In this document: one piece after another, positions 1 through 8,984 of the stretch
Layout: each line of letters begins with the position of its first letter
How positions within the stretch are numbered: position 1 is the stretch's first letter
Origin: Arachidicoccus sp. BS20
GTDB lineage: Bacteria > Bacteroidota > Bacteroidia > Chitinophagales > Chitinophagaceae
Assembly (NCBI RefSeq): GCF_001659705.1
Contig: NZ_CP015971.1
Location: 2,917,029-2,981,028, forward strand
Direction: 5' to 3'
Length of the DNA: 64,000 bases
Notes under the pieces: generated by a model
Database searches by the model: none
Told to the model about the DNA's origin: nothing
The model's input: only the letters and a program-made list of their open reading frames with translations
Program-made: the position numbers and the translations under genes

Positions 1-1251
1 TGATAAAGTTTTTTTCGGCATACCAATGCCATTGTCGCGAATATTAATAATGATGTTTTTTTCGTCGGCAGATGCGCTCACTTCTATTGATTTCTCCGGT
101 TTATTATTGTATTTAATTGCATTGTCAAAAATATTGAAAAGCATGGTTGTAAACCAAAACCTGTCGAGAACAATTTCCGGATTGATGCCATTTTTATTCA
201 ACGAAATCAGAACGTTTTTGTCTGTTATGGTAAGGCGGTAGTCCAATAAAATTTCGTCCAGCAAATCACACAGCCGGTATTCTTTTTTGTCCTGCGTGGC
301 TTTGCTCATTTTGGTAATATCAAGTACTTGGCTGAATAGAATCTTCAATCTGTTCGATTGCCGCTCAATAATTTTCGTAAGCGGTAGAATGTTTTCAAAA
401 CTATTGTAAACTTTTTCGTTTTGCATGTTTTTGTTGGCAACAATAATAGTGGACAGCGGCGTGTTAAATTCATGTGTGATGCTGTTCACAAAATCGGACT
501 GCATTTCGGCAAGCTTCTTTTGCTTCAGCCAGTTGCGATAAGTGAAAAAATAAATAAGTACAACGAGTATAACGGAAAATAAAGAAAGCCCAAATACGGG
601 CAACATTTGGCGGAGAATATTTATGTAACGTTTGGGAGTATCTACATAGAGGCTAAAAGCCGTTGAATAAGAATAATTGGAAGGAGCTGTTATATTATAA
701 GCCGTAACAAGGTTTTGAGCGTTTGGATTACTTAGTGTTCCATCGATGATAAGTCCCTGGGAAATTTGACTCTTTGCATCAATATATGGATTTGGAATAT
801 TTGATTGATAAAGCGGAATGTAGTTTTTGTCTTTAAATGTAACACTGATGTTAGATACAACAAGCACATATTGAAGCTCTTTGCTTAAATGATTTTTTGT
901 TATAATGCTATTGAACAGGCTGTCCATATTGCTATATAGTCGCAAATGTGTGAAAATTGTGTCACATAGCTTAGCTTTTAAATTGTTAAAGCCATTTTTG
1001 TCATTGGTGTACAGGTATTCCAATTCGTCGATATGGCGGTAGATAATACTATCAATAATGCTTTGTCCGCCCGGATATACTTTGTCGTTACGGATGCTTC
1101 TTGAATAACGGTCGTTTATTTGTCCTGCTTCTGAAAGAAAGTAACGGTCATTTTTCAATTTATAAGTATTATAAACTAAGAAAAATTGTACAAAGACCAA
1201 AATTATAAAGCTAAATATTGCAATTGTTTTATAAATGGTTATAGATTTCAA
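1..1251 (-). CDS. Two-transmembrane sensor histidine kinase, C-terminus cut by the window edge
   Basis: Reading the minus strand gives an open frame from position 1251 that runs off the left edge (417 codons visible). An N-terminal membrane segment (residues about 5-25) is followed by an extracytoplasmic sensor region and a second membrane segment near residues 220-240. The H-box reads NSITHEFNTPLSTI with the phosphoacceptor at His260; the N-box DNAIKYN and the start of the G1 box (DNGIGMPKK) sit at the very edge. The start is chosen as TTG at 1251, because an in-frame stop lies two codons upstream and the first membrane segment begins at once. No ATG is available before that segment. It diverges from the susC operon, so control of that operon is a reasonable inference; the response regulator is not in the window. 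Class is certain, ligand unknown. Confidence 0.9.
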   Translation of the reverse strand, partial: MKSITIYKTIAIFSFIILVFVQFFLVYNTYKLKNDRYFLSEAGQINDRYSRSIRNDKVYPGGQSIIDSIIYRHIDELEYLYTNDKNGFNNLKAKLCDTIFTHLRLYSNMDSLFNSIITKNHLSKELQYVLVVSNISVTFKDKNYIPLYQSNIPNPYIDAKSQISQGLIIDGTLSNPNAQNLVTAYNITAPSNYSYSTAFSLYVDTPKRYINILRQMLPVFGLSLFSVILVVLIYFFTYRNWLKQKKLAEMQSDFVNSITHEFNTPLSTIIVANKNMQNEKVYNSFENILPLTKIIERQSNRLKILFSQVLDITKMSKATQDKKEYRLCDLLDEILLDYRLTITDKNVLISLNKNGINPEIVLDRFWFTTMLFNIFDNAIKYNNKPEKSIEVSASADEKNIIINIRDNGIGMPKKTLS

Positions 1252-1315
1252 ATTTCAAATTTTTATTAACTAAAGATATGTATTGGTTTTGTTTTTCTCT
1301 ATTTGTTAAGTATCC

Positions 1316-1373
1316 ATTAACAAGTCGTTTATGGTTTATTGACAAAAAGTTATTCAAGTGTTAAATATTTTTG
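1316..1373 (+). promoter_or_regulatory. Predicted promoter and upstream box of the first susC operon
   Basis: ATTAACA (1316-1322), GTTTA (1327-1331), TTGAC (1339-1343) and a Bacteroidota -7 match TATTTTTG (1366-1373) lie 62 bp upstream of susC. The same order and spacing is found ungapped before the second susC at 10733-10790 (38 of 58 positions identical by my count), which is the main support. The TTG to -7 spacing (24 nt) is longer than the usual 19-21, so the TTGAC box may be an activator site rather than a true -33. Confidence 0.45.
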
Positions 1374-1434
1374 GTTTTTAATAAATTATTAAAGAAAGCT
1401 AAACTGTTTTTTTACAATTCTAAACGAACAAAAT

Positions 1435-4400
1435 ATGATTGCAAGAAAGTTATTGTTTAAATGGAGAGGAGGAATATTCTACGGTTTATTCTGTTTGTCT
1501 CTTTTTTATGCAGGTTCATTGCGTGCTCAGGCTGACTCAAGTTCAAATCAAGCCGTTCAGCAAAATGTAACCGTTACCGGAACGGTTCACGATAACCTTG
1601 GCGCAATTCTTGGCGGAGTAACCGTTACAAATCTTAATACGGGTAAAGTTGTTTTAACCAGTGGTTCAGGCACATTTTCTATTGCTGCTACGCAGGGTGA
1701 TTCATTAAAGGCAACCTATATCGGTTATCAGGATTTTGTATGGCGGTTTACCAACAACCTGAACGAAAACATCGTGTTGAGCGCGATTCCCGGTAGTTTG
1801 AATGATGTGGTTGTTACCGGATTCGGACAAAGGCAGAAACAGATGAGCGTTGTGGGTGCAGTATCTAGTGTGAATGTGGCGGAATTGCAACATCCGGTTG
1901 CTAATATGAGCACCATGCTTGCCGGCCGCATTGCCGGCTTAATTGGCGTGCAGCGTTCTGGTTTACCTGGCAGCAACAGTGCCGATATATGGATACGTGG
2001 TATCCAAAGTTTTGGAGGTAACCCATCCGGTCCGTTGATTATAATAGATGGTGTATTGGGTAGAAATATCAACGACTATGACCCCGAAGATATCCAGTCT
2101 TTTTCTATTTTGAAAGACGCCTCTGCTACGGCTATGTATGGCTCCCAGGGCGCCAACGGCGTTATCCTTATTACTACTAAGCGGGGAAGCTCTGCCAAAG
2201 CCCAAATTATGGGGCAGTACATTGAAGGTTATACCGACTTTACAAAGTTACCAAAAATGGCGGATGCGGGTACTTATTTAAAGCTGAAAGACGAAGCGCA
2301 AATTGCTTCGGGTATAGCTCCCCAATATTCTCAAGCTTATATTGATAGTACACTGTCGCCTACCGCTGATCACTATGTGTATCCCAATGTGGACTGGTTT
2401 AAGCAGGTTCTTAATAATCACTCCCGCAACCGTAAAGCCAATGTAAGTGCTACCGGCGGCTCGGAAAATACTCAATATTATGTGTCATTGGACTATTATG
2501 ACGAAACTTCTATGATTAAAACGGATCCGAATCAAACGTTATACGATGCGAGTACCATTTTCCAACGCTACAATTTTACTTCGAATGTGGATATGAAATG
2601 GACAAAGACAACGAAATTTTCCTTGTCGCTTGCTGGCTATATCAGCGAATTTAACCAGCCCGGAAATGGCGCCACATCGGCTTTTATAAATGCAATGAAT
2701 GCCAGTCCGGTATTAGTACCGGCATACTATCCCGGTAATTTACGTGCAGGTGTTGCGAGAGGCAATACGCCATCGCCTAATCCGTGGACTGATGTCGCAA
2801 TGTCGGGCTATAGCAATATATATGATGCGCAAATCAACAGCGTTGCCGTATTGCAGCAAGATTTAGGATTTTGGCTAAAAGGGCTATCTGCCAGTGCGCA
2901 ATACTCCTTTGATAATGAATCTATTAGTAATAATCAGAGAACTATGAACCGGAGCGCATGGTACGTAAATCAAGTGCAGCCATATAACTCTGACGGTTCT
3001 TTAAACTATGGAGGTGTGCCGCAGAATACCGGAGGGTCAGACAATCTTGTGTTTGCTCAAAGCAACTCAAGCAACCGACGAAATTCGTTTCAGGCAATTT
3101 TAAATTATGACAGAACCTTTGGCGAAGACCATCATGTAACGGGCATGTTGGTATATCTGCAAACCAGTTCGATGGATCCTACTCAAACCAGTTATTTAGC
3201 ATATTTGCCGCAGCACATGCAGAACTATGCGGGAAAAGTCGCTTATACTTATAAAAACAAATATACTTTCGAGTTTAACTTAGGTTACAACGGTTCAGAA
3301 GACTATGCCCCGAGCAAGCGCTTCGGCTGGTTCCCTGCACCGGGTGTTGGTTGGGTTGTTTCCAATGAAAAATTCTTTAAACCTCTGTCCGGTATTTTCC
3401 AATATTTCAAGCTTCGCTATTCTAATGGTCTGTCTGGCGCTCCCGGTACCGGCGCACGTTTCGGCTACGCCACACTCGTTACTACTGATGCGAATGGCTA
3501 TACTTTCGGCTCTGGTACGAGCTCACAAGCCTACAACGGCGTTAATATTTCACAGTACGGTGCCAGTGTAGGTTGGGCGATAGCGCATACACAGGACTGG
3601 GGATGGGATTTTCATACGCTTAACGACCACTTACAGTTCGTATTGGATTACTGGTATTCGCACCGCACAAAAGTGTTCCTTACCCGGTCGGATTTTCCTA
3701 ACTATGCCGGCTTGCAATATCAGCCCGTGGGCAATGTGGGTGTCGTAAATGCTTCAGGTCTCGATGGGCAGGTTACTCTAACGCCTATCAATATCGGACA
3801 CAATATGACGCTTGGCTTCAATGGTACAGTCACATACAGTATCAATAGTCTGCAAAAGAATGCACTGCCGCCGGTAAGAGACCCATATCAAAGCCCGATA
3901 GGACAATATACCAACTATGTTACAGGATATATTGCCGAAGGCTTGTTTACCAGTCAGGCAGAGATTGACAATAGTGCCGACCAGAGCGGAGTTGGTGGTA
4001 ATCCCAGACCAGGAGACCTTAAATACAAAGATTTGAATGGCGATGGCGTTATCAACCAGTATGACCAAACCAAGATTAGTAACGGGGATGTGCCTAAATG
4101 GATATTTGGTGCCGGCTTCAATTATACTTGGGGTAATTTTTACGCCAGCGTTTTCTTCCAGGGCAATTTAGGGTCTTACCGTACGTTGAGCGACAATGCA
4201 CGCTCACCTTTTAATGGAAGCTCGCTCGGCGCAGATGATGGTAATGTGTTTGCTATCGTAACAGACCGTTGGACTCCCGACAATCCGAATCCCAATGCCT
4301 TCTATCCAAGGCTCGGTTTTGGACCTAGTGCAAACAACAATAATAATGTAAATAGCACCTGGTGGGTAAAAAGTATTGCCTTTGTACGTTTGAAAACGGC

Positions 4401-4596
4401 AGATATTGGCTACAATATCAAAAATACAAAATGGATGAAAAGTATGGGTATGAGGAACCTGCAGATATACTTTGATGGTTTGAATCTGTGTTATTGGAGT
4501 CCCTTCAAGTTGTGGGATCCGGAATTGAACACAGGGAATGGTAATGTATATCCTAATACCCGAAATCTGTCCATTGGTGTCCGTGCTAATTTTTGA
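1435..4596 (+). CDS. SusC/RagA-type TonB-linked outer-membrane transporter
   Basis: 1053 residues, normal length for the family. A signal peptide (1 to about 32) is followed by a carboxypeptidase-regulatory-like beta domain (about 45-117), a TonB-box-like segment DVVVTGFG (124-131), the plug domain (about 135-250, with WIRGI, LIIIDGV and ILKDASATAMYG) and a long beta-barrel ending in an aromatic residue (RANF). It would import a glycan or glycopeptide through the outer membrane using TonB energy, working with the SusD lipoprotein encoded directly downstream. It is the first gene of a four-gene set (susC, susD, DUF1735 lipoprotein, calpain-like lipoprotein). Substrate is not readable from sequence; the neighbouring mannosidases and fucosidase suggest mannose-rich glycans. 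Confidence 0.95.
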   Translation: MIARKLLFKWRGGIFYGLFCLSLFYAGSLRAQADSSSNQAVQQNVTVTGTVHDNLGAILGGVTVTNLNTGKVVLTSGSGTFSIAATQGDSLKATYIGYQDFVWRFTNNLNENIVLSAIPGSLNDVVVTGFGQRQKQMSVVGAVSSVNVAELQHPVANMSTMLAGRIAGLIGVQRSGLPGSNSADIWIRGIQSFGGNPSGPLIIIDGVLGRNINDYDPEDIQSFSILKDASATAMYGSQGANGVILITTKRGSSAKAQIMGQYIEGYTDFTKLPKMADAGTYLKLKDEAQIASGIAPQYSQAYIDSTLSPTADHYVYPNVDWFKQVLNNHSRNRKANVSATGGSENTQYYVSLDYYDETSMIKTDPNQTLYDASTIFQRYNFTSNVDMKWTKTTKFSLSLAGYISEFNQPGNGATSAFINAMNASPVLVPAYYPGNLRAGVARGNTPSPNPWTDVAMSGYSNIYDAQINSVAVLQQDLGFWLKGLSASAQYSFDNESISNNQRTMNRSAWYVNQVQPYNSDGSLNYGGVPQNTGGSDNLVFAQSNSSNRRNSFQAILNYDRTFGEDHHVTGMLVYLQTSSMDPTQTSYLAYLPQHMQNYAGKVAYTYKNKYTFEFNLGYNGSEDYAPSKRFGWFPAPGVGWVVSNEKFFKPLSGIFQYFKLRYSNGLSGAPGTGARFGYATLVTTDANGYTFGSGTSSQAYNGVNISQYGASVGWAIAHTQDWGWDFHTLNDHLQFVLDYWYSHRTKVFLTRSDFPNYAGLQYQPVGNVGVVNASGLDGQVTLTPINIGHNMTLGFNGTVTYSINSLQKNALPPVRDPYQSPIGQYTNYVTGYIAEGLFTSQAEIDNSADQSGVGGNPRPGDLKYKDLNGDGVINQYDQTKISNGDVPKWIFGAGFNYTWGNFYASVFFQGNLGSYRTLSDNARSPFNGSSLGADDGNVFAIVTDRWTPDNPNPNAFYPRLGFGPSANNNNNVNSTWWVKSIAFVRLKTADIGYNIKNTKWMKSMGMRNLQIYFDGLNLCYWSPFKLWDPELNTGNGNVYPNTRNLSIGVRANF

Positions 4597-4668
4597 TATA
4601 CGAAATTAAATACAAGAAAGATGAAACGAAGTTCCATTCAATTGTTGAAAACAATAAAAAATATACAA

Positions 4669-6567
4669 ATGAAAAAAAAGATTATATCCTGTGTCATTGT
4701 CTGTGTGGGAATCGTCTGCCTCTTTAGCGTCAGTTCTTGCAACAAATATTTGTCCACCCTGCCTACGGGGCTATTACTCAAAGACAGCATATTTGCATCG
4801 CTTACTAATGTTGAGGGCTACTTGGCACAGATATACACCAATTTGCCAGATGAATACCAAGAGCGTTTTGCCCAAGGAGCAGGCTATTCAGGACCTTATA
4901 CTGGTGCCTCGGATGAGGCTAACTACTGGTCACAGGCTGGTTGGGGTGGCGTCTCGGGTGGGCTTGGTGCTGGCGCCAACCTGCTAAACCAAAGTACCTG
5001 GAACCAAGACTTCGGTGGCTATTTTTGGAACAACTGGTATAAACCGGTACGCACGGCCACTGATTTTATCGCTAATATCGACAATGCCAACCCTGCACAG
5101 GTAAATGATATTCTAAAAGGACACTTCAAAGCAGAAGCAAGAGCGTTAAGGGCTATTTTTTATTTCTATATGCTTCGGTTATACGGACCCATTCCCATCC
5201 TGCCAAACCAGATAGACCCTAATGCTACGGGAGATGCTTTGCTTGCTGCGCGTACACCCTTTGATTCCTGCGTAACCTATATCGTTAACCAGCTGGATAC
5301 TGCTTACAACGAACTTCAGGCAGTAGCTACCTCACAAAGTCCTGCTGATCAGCCTATCGATCTCGGCAATGGTGGTAAAGAATACGGCCGAATTACTACG
5401 GGAGTGTGCAAAGCTTTTAAAGAGCAGGTATTGCTACTGGCGGCAAGCCCGCTTTTTAATGGCAATAAACAATATGCCGGACTTGTAAATACGGACGGTA
5501 CGCAATTGATTCCGCAAACTTATGATGTAAATAAATGGAAGAAAGCTGCCGATGCCGCCAAAGCTTTTATTGATGAGTTTGTACCTTCTACTTACAGTAT
5601 ATATAATTCCTCTAACGGCACAGATTCTTTTTCCAGGGCATACTATTCTTGCAAGGAAGTTGTAGAGAATGAATGGAACCAGGAGTGGATATGGGGTCGT
5701 CCAAAGAGCAGTTATAGTTCATTGGTGTATGCGATGGTGCCTAAGTTAGTAGGGTCGCCAAGCACTGTGAGTAAAGGCGGCGGTTTTCTCGCAGCTAACC
5801 AGTCGATGGTGGATGCTTACTTTACCGCCAACGGGCGCTCTATTACTGACCCGCTTTCGGGCTACCAGGCATCCGGGTTTTCCGATTTCAAATCGGTGTA
5901 TGATGTACAGGCAAGGCGTACTTTCAACCCCTATACCAACCGCGAACCGCGATTTTATGTAGGGATTACATACAACAACAGCTATTGGATGCAGCAAAGC
6001 GGCAGCGATCAGGTAATTGTAGACTTTACCCTGACGGGCAACTCTGGCAGGGGGCAAAGTACTACCGATGTAACTTCTACCGGTTATACTGTAAGAAAGA
6101 ACCTGACCACCAATACAGGTAATAAAGGGTATTGCTACCTACGGTTGGCAACCATCTATCTCGACTATGCCGAGGCTTTAAATGAATATGACCCGGGAAA
6201 TTCGGATATCGAGAAATATGTAAATCTGATTCGTGTAAGGGCGGGAATTCAGCCTTATGGAACAGATAGTGCTACTACTGTTCCTCAACCAACAACTCAG
6301 GCAGGGTGGAGAGATGCTATCCATCATGAAAGACAAGTTGAGCTTGCTTTTGAAAATGTACGGTATTTCGATATCCGTCGCTGGCTGATTGCACCGCAAA
6401 CCATGGGACAGGATGTGTATGGTATGAACATGTTTGCAACAGGCGACGCTTTTTACCAAGAGGTGTTGTGCGAAAGAAGGCGTTTTTTACAAAGAGATTA
6501 TCTCTGGCCGATTCCTTATAGTGAGTTGCTGGCGGATAAATTATTAGTGCAAAATCCCGGATGGTAA
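4669..6567 (+). CDS. SusD/RagB-type nutrient-binding outer-membrane lipoprotein
   Basis: Surface glycan-binding partner of the SusC upstream. A lipoprotein signal ends in SVSSC, making Cys24 the lipid anchor from the start used here. The helical TPR-like N-terminal region and C-terminal RagB/SusD region are typical, with RQVELAFENVRYFDIRRW near the C-terminus and a final IPYSELL...QNPGW. An upstream in-frame ATG at 4621 exists, but I prefer 4669. The next 5 codons (MKKKI) give a normal signal n-region, and the 45 bases before 4669 are conserved as nucleotides before the other susD (14275), where they contain no start codon. Gap to susC is 72 bp, so co-transcription is likely. Confidence 0.93.
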   Translation: MKKKIISCVIVCVGIVCLFSVSSCNKYLSTLPTGLLLKDSIFASLTNVEGYLAQIYTNLPDEYQERFAQGAGYSGPYTGASDEANYWSQAGWGGVSGGLGAGANLLNQSTWNQDFGGYFWNNWYKPVRTATDFIANIDNANPAQVNDILKGHFKAEARALRAIFYFYMLRLYGPIPILPNQIDPNATGDALLAARTPFDSCVTYIVNQLDTAYNELQAVATSQSPADQPIDLGNGGKEYGRITTGVCKAFKEQVLLLAASPLFNGNKQYAGLVNTDGTQLIPQTYDVNKWKKAADAAKAFIDEFVPSTYSIYNSSNGTDSFSRAYYSCKEVVENEWNQEWIWGRPKSSYSSLVYAMVPKLVGSPSTVSKGGGFLAANQSMVDAYFTANGRSITDPLSGYQASGFSDFKSVYDVQARRTFNPYTNREPRFYVGITYNNSYWMQQSGSDQVIVDFTLTGNSGRGQSTTDVTSTGYTVRKNLTTNTGNKGYCYLRLATIYLDYAEALNEYDPGNSDIEKYVNLIRVRAGIQPYGTDSATTVPQPTTQAGWRDAIHHERQVELAFENVRYFDIRRWLIAPQTMGQDVYGMNMFATGDAFYQEVLCERRRFLQRDYLWPIPYSELLADKLLVQNPGW

Positions 6568-6621
6568 TCCTTGTTAATAAGTAAAATATTTCAACAGTAT
6601 TAAGACCTAAAATTATTTAAA

Positions 6622-7623
6622 ATGAAAAAGTATATAAGGCTACTTAAACATATAAAAATAGCATCAGTATTGGTGTGTCTTGCAGGGTGTTGTTATTTAT
6701 CAGGATGTGTAAAAAATAATGGGCTTTATTCGCCGGAAGAAGGCACCATTTATATGCCGCAGGCTTATCAGGATAGAGCCGACCTTTCGCTTTATTATAT
6801 TACGGATACGCAAACCGCCTATTTTGGTGTGGCTTATGGCGGGTTTAAAAGTGCAACACAAGATGTTACGGCAACCTTTGTGGTGGATAATAGCTTGATA
6901 GCGGCTTACAATGAACTCAATGCCTATACGGGTTTTGTCTATTATCCATTACCGGATAGCGCTTACAGTTTATCGGGTCTTACATCTGTACTAAAAGCAG
7001 GAACAACGACTTCCCAGCCGTTGGCTTTGAATATTTTGGCACATAGCCTGAAAATGGGGACACATTATTTATTACCTATCCGGCTTTCGAGCATATCTAG
7101 TGGCACATTTGATAGTACACTCGATATTGCTTATTTTAAAATAGATACGCTTCTGATAAGATCGAAAGATATTACTAACCACGATACGACCGGACAAGCG
7201 ACTACATTTACTTTTAACTATGACGATGCGCCGTCGAACGGCGATGCAGGAGAATCGGCTATACATCTGGTAGATAGCAATTATACAACCAAGTACTTAT
7301 TGTTTACCTATCATTCAGATATGTATGTGCAGATTGCTTATCAGCAGCCAACTGTTGTCAATGCTTATGCAATTACATCGGGTAATGACTCTCAGCCACG
7401 TGACCCCAAAGGTTGGAATTTGTCTGGATCTAATGATGGAACGAACTGGACGGTAATAGATACACAGACAAATCAGTCGTTTCCTAACAGGCTTCAAACC
7501 GTACAGTATAATACTACCAACATCACTGCATATAAGTATTACCGGTGGAATATTACGGCAAACAATAATAATAATTCGGGGATATTCCAGTGCGAGGAAT
7601 TCAGGTTGTTGCAGTTCTATTAA
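6622..7623 (+). CDS. Surface lipoprotein: DUF1735-like domain plus discoidin (F5/8 type C)-like domain
   Basis: 333 residues. The signal peptide ends in a lipobox LSGC (Cys29). Residues about 40-165 resemble the DUF1735/BT_3987-like N-terminal module common behind SusD (short strands with DLSLYYI and VVDNSLIAAYN). Residues about 190-333 look like a carbohydrate-binding F5/8 type C fold, with the conserved pattern DPKGWNLSGSNDGTNWTVID and a terminal strand EEFRLLQFY. It has no visible catalytic domain, so it is probably a surface glycan-binding protein (SusE/SusF-like role). It follows susD by 54 bp in the same operon. Domain assignment is by motif; the exact ligand is unknown. Confidence 0.8.
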   Translation: MKKYIRLLKHIKIASVLVCLAGCCYLSGCVKNNGLYSPEEGTIYMPQAYQDRADLSLYYITDTQTAYFGVAYGGFKSATQDVTATFVVDNSLIAAYNELNAYTGFVYYPLPDSAYSLSGLTSVLKAGTTTSQPLALNILAHSLKMGTHYLLPIRLSSISSGTFDSTLDIAYFKIDTLLIRSKDITNHDTTGQATTFTFNYDDAPSNGDAGESAIHLVDSNYTTKYLLFTYHSDMYVQIAYQQPTVVNAYAITSGNDSQPRDPKGWNLSGSNDGTNWTVIDTQTNQSFPNRLQTVQYNTTNITAYKYYRWNITANNNNNSGIFQCEEFRLLQFY

Positions 7624-7683
7624 TAGCTTGGCCAATAATTTGGCATGATTTACGGGATTTATAAGAATTATGTTTAATTTTTT

Positions 7684-7713
7684 CTATTGGTCGGAGAGAA
7701 CACCGACCAATAG
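7684..7713 (+). promoter_or_regulatory. Perfect 11-bp hairpin in the leader of the calpain-like gene
   Basis: CTATTGGTCGG (7684-7694) pairs perfectly with CCGACCAATAG (7703-7713) around an 8-nt loop, 27 bp before the ATG at 7741. No T-run follows it, so it is not a standard terminator. It may be an mRNA processing or stability element that sets expression of the last gene relative to susCD. Confidence 0.5.
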
Positions 7714-7740
7714 ACATTTAAAAGCAATAAAAATAAATAC

Positions 7741-8850
7741 ATGAAACAGATACGTTTCTGTGTAGGATTATTATTTTCCCTCACAATATTTTACGGTTGT
7801 TCCAAGAGCGACGGAACGCCTACGTCAAAGCCGACAGAACCTACTACTCCGCCAACGAGCAGCGACGAGGTAACGCTTGACTGGAAAGATACCACCATGT
7901 CTGACTTGATGCCTGCATCCAATGGTAGCACTTTTTCATCTCAAACAGCGATGGGTATCCATTTTCAAGGATTACACGTAACCACGGATGCTGATATTCA
8001 ATGGTTAGCTACAGCAAGCAACGAACCGCCGGTGCCGTCTTCCACTCCTGACCTGCATTGGCAGACGTTTATAGTAAATCTTTGGTATTTGTATGGCGTC
8101 CCTGATTTAGTGCATATCAATCAACGCAATATCGGTGATTGTGACGGTTTGGCGGCATTAGGCTGTATGGCTTATGCATCGCCGGACTTTGTTAAGAGCC
8201 TTATCAAAGACAATGGAGATGGCACCTATACTGTATCTATGTATGATCCGCAGGCGAAGCCTATCAAAGTTACAGTCTCCTCACAGTTTCTCGCTGACGG
8301 CAGCGGGCAACTGAAAGCTTGCGGCGCGCAAGGTAATAATACAACAGCCACCTGGGCTACCGTGTTGGAAAAAGCAATCATGAAATATAATGTTATTTAC
8401 AAGTTTGTGGATAACGGTACAGACATAGGAGGTATTGGAAGTGAATACGCCACGCCATTATTTACAGGTACAGGCAATAGTTTTGCCTTTTCAGCTGGAG
8501 CTATTTCTCCTACAAACCTGCGAAGAGCTGTAATGTGGGCTCTTGCCAATGGTAAGTTTGTTACCGGAGGGTTTAATAGGGCAAATATGGGTGTAGGTGC
8601 TGACAGTGCTGCTTCCATTACTGGACATGCTTATACGCTGGTGGTTTCTACCGACTCTTCGGCGCTGTTCTCAATGCGTAATCCGTGGGGATTTAATCCT
8701 ACAACAAATCATGGCGATATTCAGGACAATGGCGTGATAAATGTTCCCAACATTGGTACTATCGTAAACGCTATAGATATTCGTATTATAGATCCTGGCG
8801 CCGCAGGCGAGGAAGGGAATCTTACTCCGTACCAAAAACCTACTTTGTAG
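7741..8850 (+). CDS. Calpain-like (family C2) cysteine peptidase, exported lipoprotein
   Basis: 369 residues. The signal peptide ends in YGC (Cys20), followed by a Pro/Thr/Ser-rich tether (about 21-42), so the protein is probably surface- or periplasm-anchored. The catalytic elements of calpains are present in order: QRNIGDCDGLAAL with nucleophile Cys134, GHAYTLV with His296, and RNPWG with Asn314. The residue after the nucleophile is Asp, where classical calpains have Trp (GDCW). The gene closes the susC operon and is followed by a terminator, so a role in trimming proteins from imported or surface-bound glycoproteins is inferred. Bacterial calpain-like proteins are known but sparse, and some are inactive; activity here is a prediction from an intact Cys-His-Asn triad. 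Confidence 0.85.
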   Translation: MKQIRFCVGLLFSLTIFYGCSKSDGTPTSKPTEPTTPPTSSDEVTLDWKDTTMSDLMPASNGSTFSSQTAMGIHFQGLHVTTDADIQWLATASNEPPVPSSTPDLHWQTFIVNLWYLYGVPDLVHINQRNIGDCDGLAALGCMAYASPDFVKSLIKDNGDGTYTVSMYDPQAKPIKVTVSSQFLADGSGQLKACGAQGNNTTATWATVLEKAIMKYNVIYKFVDNGTDIGGIGSEYATPLFTGTGNSFAFSAGAISPTNLRRAVMWALANGKFVTGGFNRANMGVGADSAASITGHAYTLVVSTDSSALFSMRNPWGFNPTTNHGDIQDNGVINVPNIGTIVNAIDIRIIDPGAAGEEGNLTPYQKPTL

Positions 8851-8878
8851 GTTAAGTATATATCATAAGGTAATCGTG

Positions 8879-8917
8879 AAAACACCCAATCTTCAATGAA
8901 ATGCTTGGGTGTTTTTT
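8879..8917 (+). terminator. Rho-independent terminator of the first susC operon
   Basis: An 11-bp perfect stem, AAAACACCCAA (8879-8889) with TTGGGTGTTTT (8905-8915), and a following T-run lie 29 bp after the calpain-like gene. It closes the operon and separates it from the fucosidase gene. Confidence 0.85.
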
Positions 8918-8984
8918 CCATAATAAATACTTGAAAGTAACGCGTATTAATACAATTGCTATACATTTATAAAAAATAGAGATA

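Noticed and set aside
26-241. Plus-strand 71-codon frame at the left edge
   Set aside because: It is the antisense of the histidine-kinase ATPase domain, whose N- and G-boxes read clearly on the minus strand.
4621-4668. Upstream 16-codon extension of the first SusD
   Set aside because: The stretch is conserved as nucleotides before the second susD, where it has no start codon, and it spoils the signal peptide.
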